Source of the DNA: Nitrosomonas sp. UBA6494
GTDB lineage: Bacteria; Pseudomonadota; Gammaproteobacteria; Burkholderiales; Nitrosomonadaceae
Direction of reading: 5' to 3'
Length of the DNA: 8,303 nucleotides
Assembly (NCBI GenBank): GCA_002435335.1
Contig: DJMI01000038.1
Span: 1-8,303, forward strand
Shown here: positions 1-6,517 of the stretch, one piece after another
How the letters are laid out: the number at the start of each line of letters is the position of its first letter
Position numbering within the stretch: position 1 is the stretch's first letter
Made by a program: the position numbers and the translations under genes
Notes under the pieces: model-generated
Database searches by the model: none
Seen by the model: the letters and a program-made list of their open reading frames with translations, nothing else
Told to the model about the DNA's origin: nothing

Positions 1-2295
1 CGCGGTCAGCGTCAGCACGTCGACTTCGGCACGCAGTTTCTTCAGTTGTTCTTTTTGCCGCACGCCGAAACGGTGCTCCTCGTCGATGATCACCAGCCCC
101 AGATTCTTGAAATGCACGTCTTTCTGGATCAGTTTGTGTGTGCCGATGATGATGTCGATCTCGCCTTTCGCCAGACCGGCGATCGCTTGCGTTTGCTCCT
201 TGGCGGAACGGAAGCGGGACAGTTCGGCGATTTTGACCGGCCATTGATCGGCGATCAGACCGAAGCGGTCGGAGAAATTCTGGAAGTGTTGCTCCGCGAG
301 CAGCGTGGTTGGCACCAACACCGCCACTTGCTTGCCGTCGGCGACGGCAATGAACGCCGCGCGCAACGCCACTTCGGTCTTGCCGAAGCCGACATCGCCG
401 CAAATCAAGCGATCCATCGGTTTACCGGAAGTCAAATCTTCGATCACGGCTTTGATCGCCGCCGCCTGATCAGGGGTTTCCTCAAAACCGAAACCTTCGG
501 CGAACGCTTCGTAATCGTGTTGCTGCAACGTAAATTTGTGGCCTTCGCGTGCGGCACGCTGGGCGTACAGGTTCAACAATTCCGCCGCGGTATCGCGCAC
601 TTGTTGCATCGCCTTGCGTTTGGCTTTGTCCCACTGGCCACTACCGAGCTTGTGCAACGGTGCCGACTCCGGCGCGCCGCCACTGTAGCGTCCGATCAAA
701 TACAATTGCGACACCGGTACGTACAATTTGTCGCCGCCGTCGTATTCCAACGCCAGAAATTCACTCAGTTCACCGGGATTTCCTTCGCCGACATCCATGC
801 TAACCAGGCCAAGATAGCGGCCGATGCCGTGCTGTTCGTGCACCACCGGATCACCAGGCTTGATTTCGGACAAATCGCGCAAAATGTTGTCAGTCGACGT
901 CGCCGACTTGCGCGATTCGCGCACGCGACGGCCAGGTACATGCGTCGCATATAATTCATTCTCGGTAATGAATGCGAATTTTCTCGATTCATCGATAAAA
1001 CCGGTATAAAGCGACGCAACCCCAAGCATGAACGGTTCGTCGCTGCTCAAAAATGCAGCGAAATCCTCGCAAACCACGGGATGCAAATCGTATTGCTGCA
1101 AATATTCGGCGACCAGTTCCCGTCTCCCCAGGCTTTCCGCCAGCAACAGCACTCGTCCACCGGTCATTTTGAATTGCGCGACAAACGCCGCCAGTTTTTC
1201 CAGCGGATTTTCCGCGTGCCGGTTGACTTGCACCGACGGTAGCGGCAAGCTGGTTTTGTTACCGGTGATTTTAACTTCCTGCCCGCTTTGCAATATCTCG
1301 ATACGCGCATACGGCTTGAGCAAACCGAAGAAGCTGTCGCTGGTCAAAAACAATTCGGTCGGCGGCAGCAACGGTCGATCGCTGTCACCGCGCATCAATT
1401 GATAGCGTGATTGGGTATCGTGCCAAAATTCGTCGATAACCGGACGTACGTCTTGATGTAAACAAAGCAACGTGTTTTGCGGCAAATAATCGAACAGTGT
1501 TTCGGTTTGCTCGAAAAACAGCGGCAAATAGTATTCGATCCCGGCGGGGACCACGCCTTTGCTGATATCTTTGTAGATTTTGCGTTTACTCGGGTCGCCT
1601 TCGAACGCTTCGCGGAATTTGCCGCGAAAAAAACTGCGCCCGGCTTCGTCGATCGGAAATTCGCGTGCCGGTAGCAGGCGGATTTCCTTCACCGGATACA
1701 CGCTGCGCTGAGTATCGACGTCGAAGGTACGGATGGTGTCGATTTCGTTGTCCATCAGATCGATGCGGTACGGCAGCGGACTGCCCATCGGGTACAAATC
1801 GATCAAGCCGCCGCGCACGCTGTATTCGCCGGGAGAGAACACTTGCGTGACATGCGAATAACCTGCCAGCGTCAATTGACCGCGTAGTCCATTGAGATCG
1901 AGTTTTTCTCCCTGTTTGAGAAAAAACGTATGCGCCGCCAAAAAATTTCGCGGTGGCATGCGGTATAGCACCGTGGTGAGCGGTACGATCAGTACATCCC
2001 AAGAACCATTCATCACCTGATAGAGCGTGGCAAGCCGTTCCGACACCAAATCCTGATGCGGTGAAAACACGTCGTAAGGCAAGGTTTCCCAATCCGGCAG
2101 CAAATAGGTTCGCAGAGCAGGCGCGAAAAAAGGCATTTCTTCCAGCAGACGCTGCGCATCCTGCGCGTTGGCAGCTATGATCGCAAGGGGTGCAGTTTGT
2201 TGTGCAGTTTGTGCCAGAAATAAGGCATCGCCTGAGCCATCAGCCTTTTCATGCTTGATCAAACTGCCGGGGGAGGTTAAGAAGTGTTGTTGCAT
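1..2295 (-). CDS. mfd: Transcription-repair coupling factor Mfd (N-terminal 765 residues, cut by window edge)
   Basis: Mfd recognises RNA polymerase stalled at DNA damage, uses ATP-driven translocation to remove it, and recruits UvrA for nucleotide excision repair. The reading frame is open from ATG at 2295 to base 1. Visible landmarks: DWETLPYD at residues 68-75 of the UvrB-like N-terminal module; HGIGRY at 489-494, which starts the RNA polymerase-interacting domain; the Walker A motif GDVGFGKT at 633-640; the Walker B/DEAD-like box DEEH at 738-741; and LTLTA, the start of helicase motif III, at the edge. E. coli Mfd has about 1148 residues with motif III at a similar position, so roughly the last 380 residues (second RecA lobe and TRCF C-terminal domain) lie outside. 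An in-frame stop (2314-2316) leaves only ATG 2295 or a TTG at 2313 as starts; ATG is preferred although no clear Shine-Dalgarno precedes it. No frameshift was seen. Confidence 0.97.
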   Translation of the reverse strand, partial: MQQHFLTSPGSLIKHEKADGSGDALFLAQTAQQTAPLAIIAANAQDAQRLLEEMPFFAPALRTYLLPDWETLPYDVFSPHQDLVSERLATLYQVMNGSWDVLIVPLTTVLYRMPPRNFLAAHTFFLKQGEKLDLNGLRGQLTLAGYSHVTQVFSPGEYSVRGGLIDLYPMGSPLPYRIDLMDNEIDTIRTFDVDTQRSVYPVKEIRLLPAREFPIDEAGRSFFRGKFREAFEGDPSKRKIYKDISKGVVPAGIEYYLPLFFEQTETLFDYLPQNTLLCLHQDVRPVIDEFWHDTQSRYQLMRGDSDRPLLPPTELFLTSDSFFGLLKPYARIEILQSGQEVKITGNKTSLPLPSVQVNRHAENPLEKLAAFVAQFKMTGGRVLLLAESLGRRELVAEYLQQYDLHPVVCEDFAAFLSSDEPFMLGVASLYTGFIDESRKFAFITENELYATHVPGRRVRESRKSATSTDNILRDLSEIKPGDPVVHEQHGIGRYLGLVSMDVGEGNPGELSEFLALEYDGGDKLYVPVSQLYLIGRYSGGAPESAPLHKLGSGQWDKAKRKAMQQVRDTAAELLNLYAQRAAREGHKFTLQQHDYEAFAEGFGFEETPDQAAAIKAVIEDLTSGKPMDRLICGDVGFGKTEVALRAAFIAVADGKQVAVLVPTTLLAEQHFQNFSDRFGLIADQWPVKIAELSRFRSAKEQTQAIAGLAKGEIDIIIGTHKLIQKDVHFKNLGLVIIDEEHRFGVRQKEQLKKLRAEVDVLTLTA

Positions 2296-2363
2296 GACAA
2301 AACGACGGGCCAATTATCAAAAAATAATTAACGATCAGACCGGTGTGAATTCAAAAGTGGCCT

Positions 2364-2384
2364 ATTATATGGTAGTTTTATAAT
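2364..2384. promoter_or_regulatory. Palindromic pair of -10 boxes, candidate divergent promoters for mfd and the TPR gene
   Basis: ATTATA at 2364-2369 reads TATAAT on the minus strand, a perfect sigma70 -10 box pointing at mfd; it would give a leader of about 60 bases. TATAAT at 2379-2384 is a perfect -10 box on the plus strand. Together they form an inverted repeat with a 9-base spacer. Neither has a good -35 box at 16-18 bases, so promoter activity is inferred from the -10 boxes and the position between divergent genes. Confidence 0.4.
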
Positions 2385-2388
2385 GGTT

Positions 2389-2515
2389 ACGCTTTTGGAT
2401 GCAAGTTTTGTCACAGATGATTTAACGATAAACGCTTATATTTTTACTGTATTCATCATTTGAATTGATAATAAACCGGACTATGCTTCCGCTTCATGAT
2501 CAACGCTTTTGGATG
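2389..2515 (+). repeat. 13-bp direct repeat flanking the leader of the TPR gene
   Basis: ACGCTTTTGGATG occurs exactly at 2389-2401 and again at 2503-2515, 114 bases apart. The second copy lies just before the ribosome binding site of the TPR gene. Its function is unknown; it may be a regulatory half-site or the remnant of a small duplication. Confidence 0.5.
2460..2487 (+). promoter_or_regulatory. Candidate sigma70 promoter for the TPR gene
   Basis: TTGAAT at 2460-2465 (4 of 6 match to TTGACA) and TATGCT at 2482-2487 (4 of 6 match to TATAAT) are separated by 16 bases. They would start a transcript near 2494, about 33 bases before the ATG at 2527. This is an alternative to the perfect TATAAT at 2379-2384, which would give a longer leader. 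The call rests on consensus matching only. Confidence 0.3.
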
Positions 2516-2526
2516 AAGGCAACGAT

Positions 2527-3369
2527 ATGAGTATGCTCACGAGATTAAACACGGTGCAATTGTCACGAACGATAAATGTTTTTATCTGCAAAATAATCGT
2601 CATTGCTTCTCTGGCAATGCCGGGTGTTGCGTTCGGTACTTCGTCAACCTTGTTGACGCCGGAGAATACCCAGAAAATCGAATTGGCGGTATGGAAATAT
2701 GCAACCGATACGCCATTGCTGCTGGAAACCATCGATTGGTTCAGTAATTTAACTCGTGGCGCACAAGAATCTGCTGCGCTGGCGGAGCTTTCGCGTTTGA
2801 AGTTTATGCAGGCACAACTCGAACCAGACACGAATTATCGTGTGCGATTGTTCGAAGACGCGGTTGCGATTGCCGATCAATCATTGAAATTGAATGTCAA
2901 CGATGTACGCGGATTGTTTTGGAAGTCGGCGGCGATGGGAAAGATCGCCGAGGATAGCGGTGTTTTTAACGCATTACGCATGCTGCGTCCGATGGAAAAC
3001 ATGCTGCTGAGAGTAGTGGCACTGGATGAGCATTACGAGAACGCCGGTGCACACCGGGCACTTGGTCGTATGTACCATAAACTGCCCGGTTTTCCGATTA
3101 GTTTCGGCAGCAATGACAAAGCGCTGATGCACTTGAAACGCGCACATGAACTGTTTCCGCAGGATGTCATCACTCGCGCTTTTTATGCCGAATTGCTGTA
3201 TGACATCGGTAAAAAACAAGAAGCGCGCTATCATGCTGAATTCGTTCTGGCCACGCCGATCGCCGACGAGGACGCGCGAGAATTTGCCGAATATGTGAGT
3301 ATCGCCCAAACCGTGGTCGACAAAACCGGACGAATTGCCGTTCGCCTGGGCCAGCGCACGGAACAATAA
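2527..3369 (+). CDS. Exported alpha-helical repeat protein, TPR/TatT-like (TRAP transporter T-component type)
   Basis: This is a 280-residue protein starting at ATG 2527, which has a GAAGG Shine-Dalgarno at 2515-2519, 7 bases upstream. An in-frame TTG at 2509 would add six residues but lacks support. Residues 19-37 are hydrophobic and end in AFG before Thr38, consistent with a cleavable signal peptide and a periplasmic location. The rest is helical. The stretch around 176-212, with HRALGRMYHKLPGFPISFG followed by a KAL..LKRA.EL.P helix, resembles the repeat of the TatT family (periplasmic TPR proteins associated with some TRAP transporters). A second TPR-like pair lies near residues 214-245. 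No TRAP transporter gene is adjacent, so a transport role is not supported. Gene function is unknown; the family call is from pattern recognition. nudB follows after 41 bases and may be cotranscribed. Confidence 0.75.
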   Translation: MSMLTRLNTVQLSRTINVFICKIIVIASLAMPGVAFGTSSTLLTPENTQKIELAVWKYATDTPLLLETIDWFSNLTRGAQESAALAELSRLKFMQAQLEPDTNYRVRLFEDAVAIADQSLKLNVNDVRGLFWKSAAMGKIAEDSGVFNALRMLRPMENMLLRVVALDEHYENAGAHRALGRMYHKLPGFPISFGSNDKALMHLKRAHELFPQDVITRAFYAELLYDIGKKQEARYHAEFVLATPIADEDAREFAEYVSIAQTVVDKTGRIAVRLGQRTEQ

Positions 3370-3410
3370 CAAAACGGCGCTAACGAAAGCGCAGCAATCA
3401 ACTCCGCCGC

Positions 3411-3878
3411 ATGTATAAAATTCCGGTTTCCGTGCTGGTTGTCGTTCATACAGAAGATTTACAGGTATTGTTGCTGGAGCGCGCCGATCATCCAGGCTAC
3501 TGGCAATCCGTAACCGGCAGTCAAGATCCAGGAGAAACGCTTTATCAAACTGCGGTACGCGAAGTCACGGAAGAAACCGGCCTTATTAGTACGGACTATA
3601 TCCTGACCGATTGGCAAAAACAAAACCGCTACGAAATCTATGAAGAATGGCGCTGGCGTTACGGCCCGGATGTTTATTTCAATACCGAGCACGTATTCGA
3701 TTTATGCGTGCCTGGAACCATGCCGATCAAGATCGCTGCCAGAGAGCACTTGAATTATGTTTGGCTGCCTTGGCAACAAGCGGCTGAAAAAGTTTTTTCC
3801 AGCAGTAACGCCGAAGCGATCCGGGAATTGCCGAAACGATATGAACTCGCGCAACACACTAATCCGCACCCCCTTTAA
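3411..3878 (+). CDS. nudB: Dihydroneopterin triphosphate pyrophosphatase (Nudix hydrolase NudB)
   Basis: NudB removes pyrophosphate from 7,8-dihydroneopterin triphosphate, an early cytosolic step of folate synthesis. The 155-residue protein has a full Nudix box GX5EX7REUXEEXGU: Gly36, Glu42, Arg50-Glu51, Glu54-Glu55, Gly57-Leu58; the glutamates bind Mg2+. The N-terminus YKIPVSVLVVV, the WQSVTGS sequence just before the box, the RYGPDV..NTEHVF segment and the EHLNYVWL segment all match the NudB pattern of E. coli rather than MutT or ApaH-type RppH. The length is close to that of the E. coli protein. No clear Shine-Dalgarno precedes ATG 3411, but the start fits the family N-terminus. A small GCGCT/AGCGC hairpin lies just upstream and lacks a T tract, so read-through from the TPR gene is plausible. 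The last 20 bases overlap the end of the convergent transporter gene. Confidence 0.93.
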   Translation: MYKIPVSVLVVVHTEDLQVLLLERADHPGYWQSVTGSQDPGETLYQTAVREVTEETGLISTDYILTDWQKQNRYEIYEEWRWRYGPDVYFNTEHVFDLCVPGTMPIKIAAREHLNYVWLPWQQAAEKVFSSSNAEAIRELPKRYELAQHTNPHPL

Positions 3879-5154
3879 TGGAAAATCGCTCGAGATATTT
3901 TTTGATGATGGCATCCGTTTTGATGTCGTGCACGTGATAGAGCACCACATAATTCACGAAGCCGTGCACAGCCAACGCAAGCAGCAACCCTTCAAAAATA
4001 CCCAACCGATAAACCAGCAATGCGCATAGAGTTGCGAGTATCAATGCGTATTGTCCTTGATGAGCGACATGCAGCAATCCCAGCATCATTTTCCAGCCGG
4101 TGAAAATCATGATCACTGCCAAGGCGAATTTCGGCATATATTCCAAATATTCGGCATTTAAAACAAAGAATAAAATGACCAATCCAACCACCAGCACCGA
4201 GAATTTGGTATAAGCACCAGCCAGCTTATTGGTGGTGCTCTTGGCCAGGCCGTCGAGATTGGTCATGCCGTTGAAAAAACTTGACCCCATATTGGCGATC
4301 CAGATCGCCAACAAACTGTTGTTGGTATTGCACTTGCGCTGTAGTGGGTCGATTTTTTGGATCGCAGCGTTGCTCATCACTTGCTCGATCACGTCGATAA
4401 TCGCCAGCATGGCGGCAAAACCGATCACATACAGCCAGGTTAACGCACTGTCAAAATGCGGTAATGGCAACGACAGCGACAATGGCACGTCTTCAACGTG
4501 CAGCATTGGCATCGGTACGAAATGCGCTAACGTCGTACCGGCGATCATCAGAAAGAAATAGGGGATCGCGGGTTGAGTCGCTTGAAAGCGTGTGAACAGA
4601 TACAAGAAAACGGCCATTCCTGTCAGCGATATCGCAGCCATTTGAATGCGTGCGCCATTCCAGAATACTTCCGTGACTTGACTGTCCGGTATGGCATAGG
4701 TCATGACGAGGAAGTTGAGGGCGATTTTTAATCCCACGCCGGCCAGCAAACCTTCGACCAGATATTCAGGCACTGCAATCAGGATGTATTTTTGCAGATT
4801 GAATTTCCAAATGACTGCTTGCATTGATGCGGTCAGAAAAATGACAAATGCCATGTTTTCCATACCGAAAGTTGCAACACCTAACGCCAATACCGGTGCC
4901 AATCCAGCCGCCACACCCGGTGCACCGACATAATTTCCGGGACGAAACCAGGCATTGATCCAACCGATAAAGCAAGCAAAAACCACCGTCGCCAAAGCAA
5001 CTTTAATCGGATAATCCGACATCAAAGCAATTCCCGCAGATAAAGGTATCGCCATTGCACCGGTAATAATGCCGGCTTGCAGATCACGGACCCAGTATTG
5101 CGCCTGGAATGCGGCTGCACTGGTTGTTGCTTGAGTTGTAGTTGTTTGAGTCAT
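3859..5154 (-). CDS. SulP-family anion transporter without STAS domain, putative bicarbonate transporter
   Basis: This is a 431-residue integral membrane protein with about ten or more hydrophobic segments between residues 25 and 407. A Thr-rich cytosolic tail (residues 2-12) precedes it. SulP signatures: QAGIITGAMAIPLSAGIAL in the first membrane segment (26-44), NYVGAPGVAAGLAPVL in the third-segment region (74-89), and ANMGSSFFNGMTNLDGLAKS with TTNKLAGAYTKFSV (287-320), the core anion-binding region of SLC26/SulP proteins. Typical SulP proteins have 500-600 residues and end in a cytosolic STAS domain; here only about 24 residues follow the last membrane segment, so STAS is absent. Known SulP substrates include sulfate, bicarbonate and other anions; bicarbonate is inferred from the adjacent carbonic anhydrase. 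Start ATG 5154 has a GGTGA ribosome binding site. The stop TAG (3859-3861) lies inside the convergent nudB. Sulfate or a dicarboxylate remain possible substrates. Confidence 0.88.
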   Translation of the reverse strand: MTQTTTTQATTSAAAFQAQYWVRDLQAGIITGAMAIPLSAGIALMSDYPIKVALATVVFACFIGWINAWFRPGNYVGAPGVAAGLAPVLALGVATFGMENMAFVIFLTASMQAVIWKFNLQKYILIAVPEYLVEGLLAGVGLKIALNFLVMTYAIPDSQVTEVFWNGARIQMAAISLTGMAVFLYLFTRFQATQPAIPYFFLMIAGTTLAHFVPMPMLHVEDVPLSLSLPLPHFDSALTWLYVIGFAAMLAIIDVIEQVMSNAAIQKIDPLQRKCNTNNSLLAIWIANMGSSFFNGMTNLDGLAKSTTNKLAGAYTKFSVLVVGLVILFFVLNAEYLEYMPKFALAVIMIFTGWKMMLGLLHVAHQGQYALILATLCALLVYRLGIFEGLLLALAVHGFVNYVVLYHVHDIKTDAIIKKYLERFSIKGGAD

Positions 5155-5159
5155 TTGAA

Positions 5160-5210
5160 TTCACCGTAAAGGATCGCGATAGCTTAAATTACAAACTACC
5201 TGACGGTGAA
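5160..5210 (-). promoter_or_regulatory. Ribosome binding site of the SulP gene with possible occluding hairpin
   Basis: The Shine-Dalgarno GGTGA (minus-strand reading of 5161-5165) lies 6 bases before the SulP ATG. It is part of ACGGTGAA (5167-5160), which has an exact 8-base complement, TTCACCGT (5210-5203), 35 bases upstream in the transcript. Pairing would bury the ribosome binding site. The repeat is seen directly; a role in translation control is inferred, and the long loop makes it modest in strength. Confidence 0.4.
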
Positions 5211-5258
5211 ATGCTTTGATGTAAATCAGTTAAAAAAAGGCAAACTAAGAGAAGAAAT

Positions 5259-5300
5259 ATCTCAGGCGCAATGAAACATATTGAATGTTGCGCCTGAGAT
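5259..5300 (-). terminator. 13-bp stem-loop between carbonic anhydrase and SulP genes
   Basis: ATCTCAGGCGCAA at 5259-5271 and TTGCGCCTGAGAT at 5288-5300 are perfect complements around a 16-base loop. The structure begins 15 bases after the carbonic anhydrase stop codon. On the minus strand it is followed by ATTTCTTCTCTT, a pyrimidine-rich but interrupted U tract, and a T7 run lies about 20 bases past the stem. On the plus strand there is no T tract, so it serves minus-strand transcription. It could be a full terminator, a partial terminator that lowers SulP relative to carbonic anhydrase, or a 3' mRNA-stabilising structure. Confidence 0.75.
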
Positions 5301-5315
5301 GAACGCCTTAAAGAG

Positions 5316-6314
5316 CTATGCGATCGGCACGATGCGTAACGAACCGTGCCCCAGAATGGATGCTGTCGCAACATTCTGCAATGTAATCGCTTTGGCGATA
5401 CGCTGCTCGTCCGCTTCATTACCTGATGCATTGATGTCTTTGGCCGCATTACCGAATGCCCAGGCATCGACAACGAAAACATCATATTGCGGACCGTATT
5501 TGGCGCGAATCGCGGAACGATCGACAGTAGTACCCGGTTTGGTATTCAAGGCAATACCCAACTCGTTGTGTTTACCGACCAATTCCTCGTACAACGCACC
5601 ACTGTCTTGCGCGGCCTGCACCACTGATGCTCTATCTTCCGCAAAAAAGCCCGCTTGACTTAAGCGATTGTTGGCTTGCTGCACAATGGACTCTTTCTCC
5701 GAGTCGGTCACGTTAATGCCTAATTGACTGACAAGGGATGCGATATCGTTGATGCGCTCAGAAATGTGTTGATAAATCGTCGGTGCCTTGGCACAAGCAC
5801 CACAACCACAACTGCTGTGATCATCACCATGCACACCGGTCGAATGTCCTTTTTCTTTAAGCGTATTGATTATTTGCGCGGTCAACTGTATTTCATTGAC
5901 ATCCACAGCAGCGCCGCTGCCCAAGTCGCCGCCGTATACGATGCTCAGCGTACCGCCGGCTGCACAAGGGGCACTGAAACGTGAACCGTCTTTGTTGGTT
6001 CGTCCGTCAACACAGATTTCCGGCACCTTGCCGCTCACCGGAATATTGAAGAGACCGGCCGCAATTGCTTGATACATCTCGTTAACAGTCTTGGGATCCA
6101 CATCGTTACGATTATCTGGGCCAATAGACCCCAAACCCAAATTGAATTTGGCTAGAGTAATGTATTGATCGCTGAAGCTTTCGCTGGGAGCTGGGGCTGG
6201 GGCTGGAGCGGGAGTTGGAGCTGTTGATGCTTGAGTGCTGGTATCAGGTTCTGCTGAAGTTGCTTCTTTACTGCCTGTAAAATGTTTTAACAGATTTTTT
6301 AAACTTTCAAACAT
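5316..6314 (-). CDS. Putative CDCA-like (zeta-type) carbonic anhydrase with N-terminal Pro/Ala linker
   Basis: This 332-residue cytosolic protein probably interconverts CO2 and bicarbonate. The catalytic region shows CVDGR at 101-105, the CxDxR pattern used by beta- and cadmium-type carbonic anhydrases for one metal ligand (Cys101) and the Asp-Arg pair. The motif HGDDHSSCGCGAC at 162-174 supplies a His (His162) and Cys ligands (Cys169 or Cys171). The order Cys-His-Cys matches the diatom cadmium carbonic anhydrase CDCA, in which one Cys, one His and one Cys hold Cd or Zn. The linker is GSRFSAPCAAGGTLSIVYGG. The C-terminal third (residues 200-332) includes VFVVDAWAFG (279-288) and has no assigned role. 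The N-terminus has no signal peptide: residues 1-13 form an amphipathic helix and 24-46 a Ser/Thr/Pro/Ala linker. Start ATG 6314 has a strong AAAGGA ribosome binding site. SulP lies downstream on the same strand. The family call is from motifs only; an uncharacterised metal protein is the alternative. Confidence 0.65.
   Translation of the reverse strand: MFESLKNLLKHFTGSKEATSAEPDTSTQASTAPTPAPAPAPAPSESFSDQYITLAKFNLGLGSIGPDNRNDVDPKTVNEMYQAIAAGLFNIPVSGKVPEICVDGRTNKDGSRFSAPCAAGGTLSIVYGGDLGSGAAVDVNEIQLTAQIINTLKEKGHSTGVHGDDHSSCGCGACAKAPTIYQHISERINDIASLVSQLGINVTDSEKESIVQQANNRLSQAGFFAEDRASVVQAAQDSGALYEELVGKHNELGIALNTKPGTTVDRSAIRAKYGPQYDVFVVDAWAFGNAAKDINASGNEADEQRIAKAITLQNVATASILGHGSLRIVPIA
6186..6221 (-). 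repeat. Pro-Ala codon repeat in the carbonic anhydrase gene
   Basis: Residues 32-43 alternate almost perfectly between Ala and Pro, encoded by repeated GGGGCT/GGAGCT units as read on the plus strand. It is a stiff, extended linker joining the N-terminal amphipathic helix to the catalytic domain. Near-identical units make it prone to length change by slippage. Confidence 0.8.
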
Positions 6315-6322
6315 TTTAGATA

Positions 6323-6328
6323 TCCTTT
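6323..6328 (-). promoter_or_regulatory. Ribosome binding site of the carbonic anhydrase gene
   Basis: The minus strand reads AAAGGA 8 bases before ATG 6314. It is the best Shine-Dalgarno in the window and settles the start. It is clearly stronger than the SulP site, consistent with more carbonic anhydrase than transporter being made. Confidence 0.7.
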
Positions 6329-6517
6329 GTAGTAATTGGTCAGTTGATCATAAATGCTATTTCATACTTGCCATATTCAAAGTGACACAAAGAAAGGGCA
6401 ATCTTTGCGTGGTCATTTAACCTGATTGTGTTATTTGTTATTATGGTTAATTGACTAAGCGGTAGAATTCTAACACTACTTTTCCTTGTTAATGTAAGTT
6501 ATTCTCGATACAGCTTG

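Noticed and set aside
46..954. A 302-codon open frame on the plus strand opposite mfd
   Set aside because: It is antisense to clearly conserved Mfd sequence (Walker A, DEEH, RNA polymerase-interacting domain), its product is rich in Arg, His and Gln with no recognisable motif, and it has no ribosome binding site. It is a composition shadow.
1586..2092. A 168-codon minus-strand frame within mfd
   Set aside because: It is in a different frame from the Mfd protein, which stays open and conserved throughout; no family features.
2399..2425. Eight-codon frame in the TPR leader as a leader peptide
   Set aside because: No spaced Shine-Dalgarno and no run of regulatory codons; retained only as part of the direct-repeat observation.
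2974..3372. A 132-codon minus-strand frame opposite the TPR gene
   Set aside because: Antisense to the TPR gene, which has a ribosome binding site, signal peptide and repeat motif; no features of its own.
5170..5258. Separate SulP promoter after the stem-loop
   Set aside because: TTTACA resembles a -35 box, but no reasonable -10 box lies at 16-18 bases; left undecided rather than annotated.
5281..5658. A 125-codon plus-strand frame opposite the carbonic anhydrase gene
   Set aside because: Begins inside the intergenic stem-loop, has no ribosome binding site and is antisense to the better-supported gene.
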